Notes: generated by a model not told the origin, from the sequence alone. Positions 53,303-62,429 are shown, counted from the stretch's first letter. The stretch is 64,000 nucleotides of DNA from Cyanobacteria bacterium FACHB-471 (GCA_014695345.1 JACJOC010000098.1:186001-250000); one strand, 5' to 3'. Translations and numbers: made by a program.

Positions 53303-53986
53303 TTAGTGCCGACTCTGTAATTTTCTCATCTCGTCTTGCACACTTAACCCTATCTGCAAAGCTTCGTCCAAAAGTCGTCCATGCTCACTTGCCTGATCAC
53401 TCACCTGAAGCGCCCGCAACGCCATCAGATTGTCAGCAAAAAGTTCTGGATTGCGATCGATAAACCGTTTGTTTTCCCGCAAGATGCGCTCTGTCTTGAG
53501 GGCACGAACCAGGTTGGCTCTAGTTAGCTTGAGTGCCTCAACTACCCGATGGCGGTTGCTCAAGCGCACTCGCAGATTTCCGGCAGCTTCAATCTGATCA
53601 TTAATGTCAATTGCCCGAATCATCGCATTGTGGCGATCGACCTCATCCAGCAAGCCCACTAGCGGCGAGGTTGTACTTCTTTTAACTCGAATGAACTGAA
53701 TGATAGCTGCGACTACAAGTGCGATTGTCGCCGCTGAGCCGAAAATTATGTATTCATACCGCAAGGGCTGAAGCTGCGGTGAAAACTGGTTAAAGGCAAG
53801 GGCAAAGGGAATGAACCCCAGCAGTGTCATCAGCGAGATTTCTAAAGTTTGGCGAATCAGAAAGTGCGATCGCTTGTGAGAATCCCGCATCACCGACCGT
53901 CGAAATACCTGACTGGTATCCACACCGCTCAGCTTTCGTAGCTCTCCCCTGGTAATTTCTAAACCCTGCAAATCCGGTCGCATCAT
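53303..53986 (-). CDS. Two-helix membrane protein of unknown function
   Basis: A 227-residue protein. The N-terminal 45 residues are basic (RDSHKRSHFLIRQ). Two transmembrane helices span about 50-66 and 78-97. The C-terminal 120 residues are charged and strongly helical (LDEVDRHNAMIRAIDINDQIEAAG; LKTERILRENKRFIDRNPELF), probably a cytoplasmic coiled coil. It reads like a conserved cyanobacterial membrane protein but no function is assigned. It lies 42 bases before the sugar kinase gene, so both may share a transcript. Confidence 0.7.
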   Translation of the reverse strand: MMRPDLQGLEITRGELRKLSGVDTSQVFRRSVMRDSHKRSHFLIRQTLEISLMTLLGFIPFALAFNQFSPQLQPLRYEYIIFGSAATIALVVAAIIQFIRVKRSTTSPLVGLLDEVDRHNAMIRAIDINDQIEAAGNLRVRLSNRHRVVEALKLTRANLVRALKTERILRENKRFIDRNPELFADNLMALRALQVSDQASEHGRLLDEALQIGLSVQDEMRKLQSRH

Positions 53987-54125
53987 GATGAATCCGTCAG
54001 GTCAGACTGGGCAAGTCAGGTGATGAAGGTCTTGATTGTACTAGGTTAATCGCAAACTGACTGAAGTGGAGTGCGATCTCCCCTCAATTTAACTTTTCTG
54101 CTGATTAGAAAGTCTGGTTTGATAG

Positions 54126-55088
54126 TCAGGAGCCAACGATTGCTTCTGCTTTTTGCACAATTCTCAACAGCATTTCTTCATAGAATGAATTGGAAGGTGC
54201 TTCAAGCTTTCCAAAAGCCCGATTGTAGGCATCAATGCAAAGATTCATTCGTGCTCTAAATTCATCAACCGTCATCGCGTCGATATATCTGAAAAGTGAA
54301 TCCGAGCTGCCAAAGTCGCAGTAGTCTAAAAAACTCTTCTGCGGAAAATCTTCATAGATCTTGTTACCTTCTCCATAGTAAATAGGAAGGCATCCGTGCT
54401 TAATACTATCCCAAATTTTTTCAGTGCAGTAATAAGCTGTATTTGTGTTTTCAAAACATAAATTGAAGTGATAGTTTTGCAAAATATTTGCCTTTCTTGA
54501 TTCCCAACCTTCTCCCCTAGAATCTTCTAATGAAACACCTCTTGGCCAACCTCTACCATAAACATCAACTTTCCCTGACTTGTATCCTTGTAGAGCGATA
54601 CGGGTTCTGAGATAGCACAAATCTAACTCCTCTCCGTTTCGCTTCAGGCTCCATCGGCGGCGATTGTTGCGGTAAAACATCAGAGCCACAACCTTTTTAT
54701 GCTCAAAGTTAGGAAAACTACTTTCGTCGAGCGGCTTTAGTAGGCGATCGATTGTTTGAATGCCGTTGCTGTTGACGGTGTAGTAGTTGTTGAGATAAAT
54801 GTCTCCGGTATAAACATTCATAATATGAATGTCTGGTAGGCTAAACCACTTTGCCGTGTCTGTAAAATGAGTATTCCACCGAGGTTCATGCGACCAAACT
54901 AAATATTTTTTCTTTGCTCCATATTTTAATTGAAAAGGAATTAGATTTTTACATCTTTGGGCAACGAATAAGTCACAATCAGTCTCATTTTCGGTAATAA
55001 CAATGCCCTTTTCTGCTAAAAAATTGAATCCTTTTGATTTAATGAAGGGGGTATAGAGCAGTGCATCTGCTTTAAAGATTTTGATCAT
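54126..55088 (-). CDS. Glycosyltransferase family 10 (fucosyltransferase-like)
   Basis: A 320-residue enzyme from the ATG at 55088 (MIKIFKADALLYTPF); another 27 codons upstream are open but irregular. The C-terminal donor-binding region shows the GT10 signature: YHFNLCFENTNTAYYCTEKIWDSIKHGCLPIYYG. Upstream, VWSHEPRWN and DVYGRGWPRG are typical. GT10 enzymes transfer fucose from GDP-fucose (alpha-1,3), in surface polysaccharides or LPS; in cyanobacteria they are uncommon. The gene is AT-rich compared with flanking genes and isolated, which suggests acquisition by transfer. Confidence 0.85.
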   Translation of the reverse strand: MIKIFKADALLYTPFIKSKGFNFLAEKGIVITENETDCDLFVAQRCKNLIPFQLKYGAKKKYLVWSHEPRWNTHFTDTAKWFSLPDIHIMNVYTGDIYLNNYYTVNSNGIQTIDRLLKPLDESSFPNFEHKKVVALMFYRNNRRRWSLKRNGEELDLCYLRTRIALQGYKSGKVDVYGRGWPRGVSLEDSRGEGWESRKANILQNYHFNLCFENTNTAYYCTEKIWDSIKHGCLPIYYGEGNKIYEDFPQKSFLDYCDFGSSDSLFRYIDAMTVDEFRARMNLCIDAYNRAFGKLEAPSNSFYEEMLLRIVQKAEAIVGS

Positions 55089-55347
55089 GATTCCAATTTC
55101 CCACTCCACTGCATCAGCTCTATTCAACGGCAGAGATTGAGCAGAAGACAGACACTTTTGCAGAAACAAACTGAATAGGCGTTTCCCCTAGAACGAAGGG
55201 CTTAAGCCCCTTGCCAGTGCGATTCTCTTAGTTTTGCGGCTGCACAGTGAGTGAATCTTCTCTCTGCTTGTCTCTTAATTCAACACAGGTGAAACGAGTT
55301 GCTCCGACAAACCGGAAGCAGTTAAGTCGAAAATTGAATCTACCAGG

Positions 55348-55611
55348 TTACATGAATCTACAGATTCCGTCAGCCATCTGAGTGCTCGCGCTGTCAGCCG
55401 TGATGATTTCGATCTGCTCGGCACTGGTAGCTCCTAACCCTAGATTGGCAGCGCGACGAATTTGTTCCAAGTCCCAGATGGAGCTGTTCGAGACGGAGTT
55501 GGTGGTGCCAAGCGATCGCAAAATGGCAATGCCGACTGCATTCACAGCGAATTATCGGTTCCCGCTAATGCCGATGAAATTAACCTGAGGTTTGGGAAGA
55601 GTTAGTTCGTT
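55348..55611 (-). pseudogene. Remnant of a DUF362-family gene
   Basis: The reverse-strand frame encodes LPKPQVNFIGISGNR, a stop at 55552-55554, then FAVNAVGIAILRSLGTT and IWDLEQIRRAANLGLGATSAEQIEI. The second part matches the C-terminal end of DUF362 iron-sulfur-type proteins, whose usual sequence is like AVDAVGVAIL(R)xLGTT and (F)ELEQIxRAxELGLG. The N-terminal two thirds are gone and one in-frame TAA interrupts the rest. A start ATG after the stop gives a 65-codon frame that is unlikely to be functional. It follows directly on the gene at 55611. Confidence 0.72.
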
Positions 55612-56330
55612 CAAGGAGAGGGTCGGAAATATTCGTCCCAGTCGTCATTTCGCGAATCGTCTTCCTCTTCCTCACTGAAATCTTTTGGATTGTCCTGGTC
55701 AAGAAAGTCCATTAACTCATCCCAGTCAGACTCGTCTTCAACTGATGCAGGTTTGACACCATATTCGCCAACAGCGACTTCAACAGGAGCAGCAGGTTCA
55801 ACATTGGCTTCGGAAGTCCGTGGCAGTCGAAGGGGAATCCGTGGCGGTTCTTGGGATGATTCGGTTGGGGGCTTTGTAAATTGTTCAGTTGTGCGATCGC
55901 TAGACGGTTCAAACCGCGATCGCAGCAGCAGCTTCTCAATCGGGTCTATCCCAGTTGGCTTCTCACTTGGAGCGATTGGAGTCACATCTGGGGCGATCGA
56001 AGGAGTGTCTATGGGTGCCGTATCTATCGGTGCAACAGGTGGCAAAACGGTAGGCTGAATCGGCAGGGAATTCTGTGCTTCTGTTCTGGCAGTCCGCTCG
56101 GCTAAGGCAACGCTCTGACGAAACAGGCGAACCATTTGCAGCAGATTAGCTAGATGTTCAGGCGGAATTTGCTCAATTTCTTGAATGAAGGGGCGGAGTA
56201 CAGCGGAGTTGCGATCGCCCCCGATTTCTCTAGCACCTCGTCCTGATGCATCGAGAAGATCATCTTCAAAATCGTCGTCTTCAAAATCGTCGAAGTCATC
56301 GCTGAAGTTGTTGAAGTTGCGATCGCTCAT
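55611..56330 (-). CDS. Acidic, disordered protein of unknown function
   Basis: A 239-residue, very acidic protein. Repeated Asp/Glu blocks (DDFDDFEDDDFEDDLLD at 10-26; DQDNPKDFSEEEEDDSRNDDWDEYF near the end) flank a helical segment (FIQEIEQIPPEHLANLLQMVRLFRQSVALAERTA, about 48-81) and a Pro-rich middle. An AGAGGA ribosome site precedes the ATG. No family recognised; similar acidic proteins occur next to pyruvate dehydrogenase genes in some cyanobacteria but I cannot confirm that. It is divergent from pdhB. Confidence 0.72.
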   Translation of the reverse strand: MSDRNFNNFSDDFDDFEDDDFEDDLLDASGRGAREIGGDRNSAVLRPFIQEIEQIPPEHLANLLQMVRLFRQSVALAERTARTEAQNSLPIQPTVLPPVAPIDTAPIDTPSIAPDVTPIAPSEKPTGIDPIEKLLLRSRFEPSSDRTTEQFTKPPTESSQEPPRIPLRLPRTSEANVEPAAPVEVAVGEYGVKPASVEDESDWDELMDFLDQDNPKDFSEEEEDDSRNDDWDEYFRPSP

Positions 56331-56478
56331 ACATTCCTCTCGTCAGCTTCATTCCTATTACCCGCCATCCCCAGTCTAGATCAGAGACGAAGAGCCATCC
56401 GAAATCAATTTTTGACCAATCATGGCCACTAACAGTTAAGATTTTAGATTGAACGATCAAATCTATTCGAACCTCCAG

Positions 56479-57462
56479 ATGGCAGAAACCCTCCTATTCA
56501 ACGCCTTACGTGAAGCGATCGACGAAGAGATGGCAAGAGATTCCTCCGTCTTTGTTTTGGGCGAAGACGTTGGGCACTATGGCGGTTCTTATAAAGTCAC
56601 CAGAGACCTTCACAAGAAATATGGCGATCTGCGCGTCCTCGATACGCCGATCGCTGAAAACAGCTTCACGGGCATGGCAGTTGGAGCCGCAATGACAGGT
56701 TTGCGCCCGATCATCGAAGGCATGAACATGGGCTTCTTGCTGCTGGCGTTCAACCAAATTGCTAACAATGCTGGAATGCTGCGCTACACCTCCGGCGGCA
56801 ATTTCAAAACCCCGATGGTAATTCGCGGACCAGGTGGCGTAGGACGACAGCTTGGAGCAGAACATTCCCAGCGGCTAGAAGCCTATTTTCAAGGCGTTCC
56901 TGGCTTAAAGTTGGTGGCTTGCTCCACCCCCTACAACGCAAAAGGCTTACTCAAATCCGCCATTCGGAATGACAATCCTGTGCTGTTTTTTGAGCATGTG
57001 CTGCTCTACAACCTGAAGGAAGACCTGCCTGAAGAGGAATATCTGCTGCCGTTGGACAAAGCCGAAGTGGTGCGGCAAGGCGAAGATGTAACCATTCTCA
57101 CCTATTCCCGGATGCGACATCACGTCATGAATGCGGTGAAAACGCTGACCAAAGAAGGATTTGATCCTGAAGTCATCGACCTGATTTCGTTAAAGCCGCT
57201 TGACTTTGAGACTATTGGAGCCTCGATCCGCAAAACCCATCGCGTGATCATTGTGGAAGAGTGCATGAGGTCAGGCGGAATTGGGGCTGAACTGACGGCT
57301 TCAATCAACGATCGCCTCTTCGATGAATTGGATGCTCCAGTGATTCGTTTAGCTTCGCAGGACATTCCCACGCCCTATAACGGAACGCTGGAAAACCTGA
57401 CCATTGTGCAGCCTCATCAAATTGTTGAGGCAGTGCAAAAGATTGTTGCCCTCAAGGTCTAG
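56479..57462 (+). CDS. pdhB: Pyruvate dehydrogenase E1 component, beta subunit
   Basis: A 327-residue protein from the ATG at 56479 ([18 protein letters not shown]); an upstream TTG is unlikely. The transketolase-like pyrimidine domain (about 1-180) has [18 protein letters not shown] and [20 protein letters not shown]; the C-terminal domain (about 195-325) includes [14 protein letters not shown] and [20 protein letters not shown]. It forms the E1 heterotetramer with PdhA, decarboxylating pyruvate to acetyl-CoA. The alpha subunit gene is not nearby, as usual in cyanobacteria. Confidence 0.95.
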   Translation: MAETLLFNALREAIDEEMARDSSVFVLGEDVGHYGGSYKVTRDLHKKYGDLRVLDTPIAENSFTGMAVGAAMTGLRPIIEGMNMGFLLLAFNQIANNAGMLRYTSGGNFKTPMVIRGPGGVGRQLGAEHSQRLEAYFQGVPGLKLVACSTPYNAKGLLKSAIRNDNPVLFFEHVLLYNLKEDLPEEEYLLPLDKAEVVRQGEDVTILTYSRMRHHVMNAVKTLTKEGFDPEVIDLISLKPLDFETIGASIRKTHRVIIVEECMRSGGIGAELTASINDRLFDELDAPVIRLASQDIPTPYNGTLENLTIVQPHQIVEAVQKIVALKV

Positions 57463-57503
57463 TTCCTTACCCTAATTCGGTGTTATTCAATGTGGCTTGC
57501 ACT

Positions 57504-57531
57504 GTAAGGGCGTTTCGCGAAACGCCCCTAC
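57504..57531. repeat. Dispersed palindrome GTAAGGGCGTTTCGCG...
   Basis: GTAAGGGCGTTTCG (57504-57517) is matched by CGAAACGCCCCTAC (57518-57531), with one mismatch. This is a well-known cyanobacterial palindrome family (GGGGCGTTTCGCGAAACGCCCC core). It lies 42 bases after pdhB and may terminate it. Confidence 0.75.
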
Positions 57532-57731
57532 AAGATCCATTTCTCATGTCAGTAAGACTCAAACTTCAGTACAAACTGGAGGAGGGCGATCGCCTCTCTT
57601 CTCCCAAAGTGTCTTCAACTGTTCAAGCAGGTAGAAATTTTCTTCAGCAATTCCTCAACGCCAGATAGAGGTACTAAAGTCCAAGAACTTTTAAGTTGGA
57701 CATGTACTGTTCAGCAGATTGGTGTTTGGGA

Positions 57732-58703
57732 ATGCTTCGTCCAGCCAGTTCTTTAGAAATCGTCTCCTCAGAAGAATTCGCAGCTTTGGGAGATTCTCAA
57801 ATCACACCAAAGTTAGGGTTGGTTTGCATCACATCTTCCAATCAGGTTCGCTATCGGACTCTAACGCGCAAACGTCTGTTGCTACTTTCAGAAGCCGAGC
57901 AGGAGAAGGCTTTGCGCGACCTGTATGCCGAAAATCTGCGGCGCTTAGGAGCTGCGTTAGAGTTTTGTGCGGCTGAGGAAATTTTTCTGTACCGTATTGC
58001 CTCCGGGCTATTTCCCTTTGCCGATGAGTCGTTAGGGGCAGCAGTATTAACAGAGTTTAGTGACTCATTGCGGCAGGTGGGCGATCGCGCCCTTCAGCTT
58101 GGCATCCGTATCGTTATGCACCCCGAACAGTTTGTTGTACTCAATTCCGACAAACCAGAAGTAATTGCTAACAGCATCAAAATTCTCACTGCCTATGCCA
58201 GAACCTTTGACCTGATGGGCTTGCCGCGATCGTCTTGGTCATTGATGAATGTTCACGGGGGGAAGGGCGATCGAGCGGAGCGGTTGATTAGCGTCATTCG
58301 AGATTTGCCCGAAGCGATTCGCAATCGTTTGACTCTGGAAAACGACGAACACACGTATGGCTCTGAGGACATTCTGGCTATCTGTCAGACTGCTGGAGTG
58401 CCCATGGTGTTTGACGCTCACCATCACATCATTCACGATCACCTGGACAGCTATGAACATCCCAGTGTCGCTGCCATGCTAGTAGCCGCCCGTAGCACCT
58501 GGGATAGACCCGACTGGCAGCTTGTTCACATCTCAAACGGACTTGCATCGTTCAACGATCCGCGCCACAGCGACCTGATTACTGTGATGCCCAGTTCTTA
58601 TCGCAATGCTCCCTGGATTGAGGTTGAGGCAAAACACAAAGAAGTGGCGATCGCAAAACTCCGTCAGGATTGGCTACTTCAAGCCACAAATCATCCTAGT
58701 TAG
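57732..58703 (+). CDS. uvsE: UV damage endonuclease
   Basis: A 323-residue UvsE/UvdE from the ATG at 57732 (MLRPASSLEI); an ATG 30 bases upstream is an alternative. The TIM barrel shows LGLVCITSSNQVRYRTLTRKRLL at the start and the metal-binding sequence in order: MHPEQFV, NVHGGKGDR, LENDEHTY, VFDAHHHI and LVHISNG. UvsE nicks DNA 5' of UV photoproducts and abasic sites, starting an excision route independent of UvrABC. It appears monocistronic; the DUF6883-DUF4926 pair starts 141 bases downstream. Confidence 0.94.
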   Translation: MLRPASSLEIVSSEEFAALGDSQITPKLGLVCITSSNQVRYRTLTRKRLLLLSEAEQEKALRDLYAENLRRLGAALEFCAAEEIFLYRIASGLFPFADESLGAAVLTEFSDSLRQVGDRALQLGIRIVMHPEQFVVLNSDKPEVIANSIKILTAYARTFDLMGLPRSSWSLMNVHGGKGDRAERLISVIRDLPEAIRNRLTLENDEHTYGSEDILAICQTAGVPMVFDAHHHIIHDHLDSYEHPSVAAMLVAARSTWDRPDWQLVHISNGLASFNDPRHSDLITVMPSSYRNAPWIEVEAKHKEVAIAKLRQDWLLQATNHPS

Positions 58704-58844
58704 TCGAACCCCAAGAACAAGAACAATTGCTCTGCAAAAGCTTGAAATTAAAATCACATTTTTTGGCTTGTTGCGACCAAAAATAGATTCTACACGTTGC
58801 AGTATGCTCTAGATTTTGGCTCCAGTGGAACGTGCAAGACTCGA

Positions 58845-59177
58845 ATGCTAATTCCCAATGCAGAAAATGCAGTTGTTGATATTCGTAAGTTGCGCGATTA
58901 CTGCCTCAACTTGGAACACGACGATGGTAAGCATAAAGCTCGACTTTTTTCATCAATTCTTGGAATGACGGCTGATAATGCTGAAGAATTGCGTCAAATC
59001 CTGTTTGAGGTTGTCAAAGTTCAAGCAGCTCCGTTGGGAAGGCGAGATGAATTTGGGCAACGCTACACTCTGGATTTCACAGTCGAATGGCAGAATAAAA
59101 GTGCAACCCTTCGGAGTGGCTGGCTCATCGAGCATGGTTCGGAGATTCCAAAGTTGACGACCTGCTACCCTCTGTAA
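58845..59177 (+). CDS. DUF6883 protein, first gene of a pair
   Basis: A 110-residue protein from the ATG at 58845 (MLIPNAENAVVDIRKLRDYCLN); 16 upstream codons are open but irregular. The sequence matches DUF6883 in style: a start MLIPNAxxAxVxxxKLxxYxL, then DDGKHKARLFSSILGMTADNAEELR, and a closing strand region with RYTLDFTVEWQNKSATLRSGWLIEHGSEIPKL. DUF6883 domains also occur at the ends of phage and polymorphic toxin proteins. The next gene, DUF4926, starts 17 bases after its stop. Such two-gene pairs are common in cyanobacteria; a toxin-antitoxin or immunity role is suspected but not shown. Confidence 0.82.
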   Translation: MLIPNAENAVVDIRKLRDYCLNLEHDDGKHKARLFSSILGMTADNAEELRQILFEVVKVQAAPLGRRDEFGQRYTLDFTVEWQNKSATLRSGWLIEHGSEIPKLTTCYPL

Positions 59178-59193
59178 CGTGGAGGTACAAAGC

Positions 59194-59442
59194 ATGACAA
59201 ACAATACAGTCAAGCTGTTAGATGTTGTTGCTCTGACTGTTGACCTTCCTCAGTACAATCTATGGCGTGGACAGGTAGGAACAGTTGTTGAGCTACTAGC
59301 AGAGGGTGCTGCATTTGAGGTTGAATTTAGCGATCGCAACGGACGCACATACGAGTCATTGGGGTTGCGCCCAGAGCAAATCATGATTTTGCATTTTGAG
59401 CCAATATTACCTGATGCAAAAGCTGAAATGGTCAAAGCATAA
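59194..59442 (+). CDS. DUF4926 protein, second gene of the pair
   Basis: An 82-residue protein from the ATG at 59194 (MTNNTVKLLDVVALTVD), with GGAGG 8 bases upstream. It is a small beta-rich protein: LLDVVALTVDLPQYNLWRGQVGTVVELLAEGAAFEVEFSDRNGRTYESLGLRPEQIM, the pattern of DUF4926, an SH3-like fold. It is tightly coupled to the DUF6883 gene, 17 bases apart, so they are almost certainly cotranscribed. Family members pair repeatedly with DUF6883 or similar small genes; the role is unknown. Confidence 0.85.
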   Translation: MTNNTVKLLDVVALTVDLPQYNLWRGQVGTVVELLAEGAAFEVEFSDRNGRTYESLGLRPEQIMILHFEPILPDAKAEMVKA

Positions 59443-59790
59443 GCAGTGCAGCACTTCCGCTGAGCTATCAGGAATGCCCTGGTTTAAGGATACTCGTTGG
59501 AATAGATTTGCGATTTCCATTCTTTTGTTCTCTATTTGCTGAGGTTGAAAAAGGTCGCGAAGAATTAAGAATCGTTGCAGGAAAAGGGAACTGGTTGGTA
59601 GAGACGATCGTCTCATCCCCTTTCCCTCAACATCTTCAGCGATCGCCCCCCACATTTCCATATCCTAAGAAATAAATAGCGATCGCTCATCCCTTGGATA
59701 TCTCTGAGACAATCGTAAGCAATTCTCAAACTCAGAAGTATTGTCCAAAACCTTTGGGCAAGCGACCCTCAGCGAAACGGAGATCAGTTT
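59443..59790. other. 348-bp spacer upstream of chlB
   Basis: No gene. It contains the palindrome GAGACGATCGTCTC (near 59602-59615) with flanking GGGAA...TTTCCC that could form a longer imperfect hairpin, and a HIP1 site next to ATAAATAGC (near 59676). The chlB promoter must be here. I cannot assign a regulator site with confidence. Confidence 0.45.
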
Positions 59791-61317
59791 ATGAAATTGG
59801 CTTACTGGATGTATGCCGGCCCTGCTCACATTGGTACTCTCCGCGTCTCCAGTTCCTTTAAGAATGTCCACGCCATCATGCACGCTCCGATTGGCGATGA
59901 CTATTTTAATGTGATGCGATCGATGTTAGAGCGCGATCGCAACTTTACGCCCGTCACCATCAGCTCCGTCGATCGCAATGTGTTGGCGCGAGGTTCTCAA
60001 GAAAAAGTGGTGAACAACATCACCCGCAAAGATGCAGAAGAAGCGCCCGACCTGATTGTGCTGACTCCGACCTGCACTTCCAGCATTCTGCAAGAGGATT
60101 TGCAAAACTTTGTCGATCGCGCCCAAATTGATGCAAAGGGCGACGTGATGCTGGCTGACGTGAATCACTATCGCGTGAATGAACTGCAAGCCGCCGATCG
60201 CACGCTTCAGCAAATTGTGCAGTTTTACATTGCCAAAGCGAAGAAACAGGGCAGCTTGCCCACAGGCAAAACCGAGAAACCTTCCGTTAATATCATCGGC
60301 ATTACCTCCCTTGGCTTCCACAACCAGCACGACTGCACTGAACTAAAGCGGCTGATGGCAGATTTGGGAATTGAGGTGAACCAGGTAATTCCTGAGGGTG
60401 CATCGGTTCAAAATCTGAAGGATTTGCCCAAAGCCTGGTTCAATTTGGTGCCTTACCGTGAAGTTGGCTTGATGGCGGCGCAATATCTCCAGGAAGACTT
60501 TGGGATGCCCTTTGTAGACATCACTCCGATGGGCGTGGTGGAAACAGCTCGCTGCATTCGCAAAATTCAGCAGGTGCTGAATGAGCAGGGCGCAGCGGTG
60601 GATTACGAAGATTTCATCAACGAGCAAACTCTGTATGTCTCACAAGCCGCCTGGTTTTCTCGCTCGATCGACTGCCAAAACCTAACGGGTAAGAAAGCAG
60701 TTGTATTTGGCGACAATACTCACGCTGCTGCACTCACTAAAGTCTTGTCCCGTGAGATGGGAATTCATGTGGTGTTGGCAGGGACTTACTGCAAGTATGA
60801 CGAAGCCTGGTTCCGGGAGCAGGTGAGTGAGTACTGCGATGAGGTGATGATCAGTGATGATAACGGGGCAATCGGCGATGCGATCGCCCGCCTAGAACCT
60901 TCTGCCATCTTCGGCACCCAAATGGAACGACATGTGGGCAAGCGACTGCACATTCCCTGTGGGGTGATTGCGGCTCCGATTCACATTCAAGATTTCCCTA
61001 TTGGCTATAAGCCTTTTGTGGGTTATGAAGGGACCAATCAGATTGCTGACTTGGTCTACAACTCCTTCACGTTGGGGATGGAAGATCACTTGCTCGAAAT
61101 CTTTGGCGGTCACGATACTAAGGAAGTGATCACTAAAGGTATCAGCGCTGATTCTGATCTGGGCTGGACAAAAGATGCACAGGCGGAGCTGAACAAAGTA
61201 CCTGGCTTTGTGCGCGGTAAGGTGAAACGCAATACGGAAAAGTTTGCGCGCGATCGCAACTTAACCGAAATCACCGTCGAAGTGATGTACGCCGCGAAAG
61301 AAGCGGTCGGTGCTTAA
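59791..61317 (+). CDS. chlB: Light-independent protochlorophyllide reductase subunit B
   Basis: A 508-residue Chl[24 protein letters not shown] is the canonical start, and Asp36 in HAPIGDDYF is the unusual aspartate ligand that ChlB contributes to the [4Fe-4S] cluster shared with Chl[14 protein letters not shown] and [13 protein letters not shown] are further signatures. With ChlN and ChlL it reduces ring D of protochlorophyllide in the dark, an oxygen-sensitive, nitrogenase-like reaction. A GGAG ribosome site precedes the ATG. ChlL and ChlN are not in the window. Two hairpins follow the stop. Confidence 0.97.
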   Translation: MKLAYWMYAGPAHIGTLRVSSSFKNVHAIMHAPIGDDYFNVMRSMLERDRNFTPVTISSVDRNVLARGSQEKVVNNITRKDAEEAPDLIVLTPTCTSSILQEDLQNFVDRAQIDAKGDVMLADVNHYRVNELQAADRTLQQIVQFYIAKAKKQGSLPTGKTEKPSVNIIGITSLGFHNQHDCTELKRLMADLGIEVNQVIPEGASVQNLKDLPKAWFNLVPYREVGLMAAQYLQEDFGMPFVDITPMGVVETARCIRKIQQVLNEQGAAVDYEDFINEQTLYVSQAAWFSRSIDCQNLTGKKAVVFGDNTHAAALTKVLSREMGIHVVLAGTYCKYDEAWFREQVSEYCDEVMISDDNGAIGDAIARLEPSAIFGTQMERHVGKRLHIPCGVIAAPIHIQDFPIGYKPFVGYEGTNQIADLVYNSFTLGMEDHLLEIFGGHDTKEVITKGISADSDLGWTKDAQAELNKVPGFVRGKVKRNTEKFARDRNLTEITVEVMYAAKEAVGA

Positions 61318-61370
61318 GTAAATTGAGCAACGTGCATCCTATCCTTTAGGGGAAAGAAGTATGCAGATTG

Positions 61371-61396
61371 GGGTAGCCATTAGGCTGCCCTTTTTT
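61371..61396 (+). terminator. Intrinsic terminator after chlB
   Basis: GGGTAGCC, ATTA, GGCTGCCC then TTTTTT: an 8-base stem (one G-T pair) with a T tract, about 50 bases after the chlB stop. A textbook rho-independent terminator. Confidence 0.8.
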
Positions 61397-61415
61397 GTAT
61401 GGAGGCTAAATAGCT

Positions 61416-61450
61416 AAAACCCAATGCCTAACTAAATGGCATTGGGTTTT
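61416..61450. terminator. Second hairpin, between convergent chlB and holin-like gene
   Basis: AAAACCCAATGCC (61416-61428) pairs with GGCATTGGGTTTT (61438-61450) around TAACTAAAT. The A/T tracts at both ends make it bidirectional; it most likely ends the reverse gene at 61510-61896. Confidence 0.8.
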
Positions 61451-61509
61451 GCACTTGCTCTATTTAAATTGTGCTGCACCAAGAGCCCAGAAGTCGTGCT
61501 CGTTAGGTA

Positions 61510-61896
61510 CTATGCTTCCGTTTTGGCATTTGTGTTTAGGTTCAGTGCAGGTCTGCGCTCAGCAAAATATCTGAGGATGAAGGTATTCACAAAAGTTAGA
61601 ATGACTGGACCCAGAATGAAAGCTAGAATTCCTCGAACTGCGAATCCGGGGGTTAGTACTGACGCAAGCCAGAAACAAAGTCCATTAACTACAAGCGAGA
61701 ACAAACCAAAGCTCACGAAGTTGAGCGGCAGAGATAGTGTTGATAGAACTGGCTTTGCAGTGGAGTTAACCAGTCCAATCACTAGAGCAGCAATCAACGC
61801 TGCTGGGAAGTTTGCCAGATCAACACCAGGAACGGCTAGATCCACAACTAGCAAACTTAAAGCAGTAGCCAGAGCAGTAAAAAGGGCGCTAAGCAT
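61510..61896 (-). CDS. Four-helix membrane protein, phage-holin superfamily IV (YvlD-like)
   Basis: A 128-residue protein with four hydrophobic helices (about 4-22, 32-50, 60-80, 88-110) and the tell-tale LINSxAKP-type loop, here LVNSTAKPVLSTLSLPLNF, followed by NGLCFWLASVLTPGFAVRG. This matches the mycobacterial 4TM 'phage holin' family, common in free-living bacteria as YvlD. The holin name is historical; there is no prophage here. An AGGAAAATTTT region precedes the ATG. The basic tail carries repeated Asn. Confidence 0.88.
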   Translation of the reverse strand: MLSALFTALATALSLLVVDLAVPGVDLANFPAALIAALVIGLVNSTAKPVLSTLSLPLNFVSFGLFSLVVNGLCFWLASVLTPGFAVRGILAFILGPVILTFVNTFILRYFAERRPALNLNTNAKTEA

Positions 61897-62162
61897 AAAA
61901 TTTTCCTCAAACGAACTTCAACTTCAAGGGGAAGCAAAATACAAATTTGCTTAAACTACCTCAATGATCAGCCATATAACCTGACTGTCACCTCCCCATG
62001 CAGATAGATTCGAGGTCGTCCTAAAGACATTTTTGAAAAGGATTAGAACAAGTAAGCAACAATTAATTCTCACGGTGGAGGGCAGTTTGATTCTAAGTTG
62101 AAACAATGGAATAAAGGCTAGCGTAAAAAGTTTCTAGTGCAAAAGTTTTTGGGAGAAACCTT
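61897..62162. other. 266-bp spacer between the holin-like and YqaE genes
   Basis: Divergent spacer, so both promoters should lie here. AT-rich, no gene. No recognisable operator or hairpin was found. Confidence 0.4.
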
Positions 62163-62351
62163 ATGAATTTACTTCGATTAGTTCTGGCAATTTTGTTACC
62201 TCCTGTTGGAGTGTTTTTGACCTACGGAGTTAGTACAACTCTGCTGATTAACATTGTGTTGACGCTCTTGGGTTGGCTACCGGGCAGCATTCATGCTGTT
62301 TGGGCGCTTGCCAAGCATAGCGAAGTAGCTCGCCGTCAAGAAAACTTCTAA
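62163..62351 (+). CDS. YqaE/Pmp3 family membrane protein
   Basis: A 62-residue proteolipid with two transmembrane helices: about 3-23 (LLRLVLAILLPPVGVFLTYG) and 27-50 (LLINIVLTLLGWLPGSIHAVWAL). LPPVGVFL and LGWLPGxIHAxW are the signature of the Pmp3/YqaE (UPF0057) family, linked to salt and cold stress and membrane potential. GGGAG lies 8 bases before the ATG. Followed by two hairpins. Confidence 0.95.
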   Translation: MNLLRLVLAILLPPVGVFLTYGVSTTLLINIVLTLLGWLPGSIHAVWALAKHSEVARRQENF

Positions 62352-62372
62352 TTGATCTATTCCAGGACTGTT

Positions 62373-62402
62373 AATGTAGGGGGAGCAATGCTCCCCCTAC
62401 AT
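62373..62402. terminator. 30-bp palindromic terminator after the YqaE gene
   Basis: AATGTAGGGGGAGCA and TGCTCCCCCTACATT are perfect complements with no spacer, followed by TTATTTTTT. It lies about 20 bases after the stop. The palindrome is also of the dispersed type. Confidence 0.8.
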
Positions 62403-62429
62403 TTTATTTTTTAGACTTATTTTTTAGAC

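Noticed and set aside
57480-57668. A 62-codon forward frame after pdhB
   Set aside because: It runs through the GTAAGGGCG palindrome, has no convincing ribosome site, and its sequence shows no protein-like pattern before MSVRLKLQYKL. A 40-residue product from 57546 cannot be excluded but I cannot support it.
61510-61896. Prophage remnant, suggested by the holin-like gene
   Set aside because: The family is the YvlD-like superfamily IV, common in non-phage settings. No integrase, lysin or structural phage gene is present.
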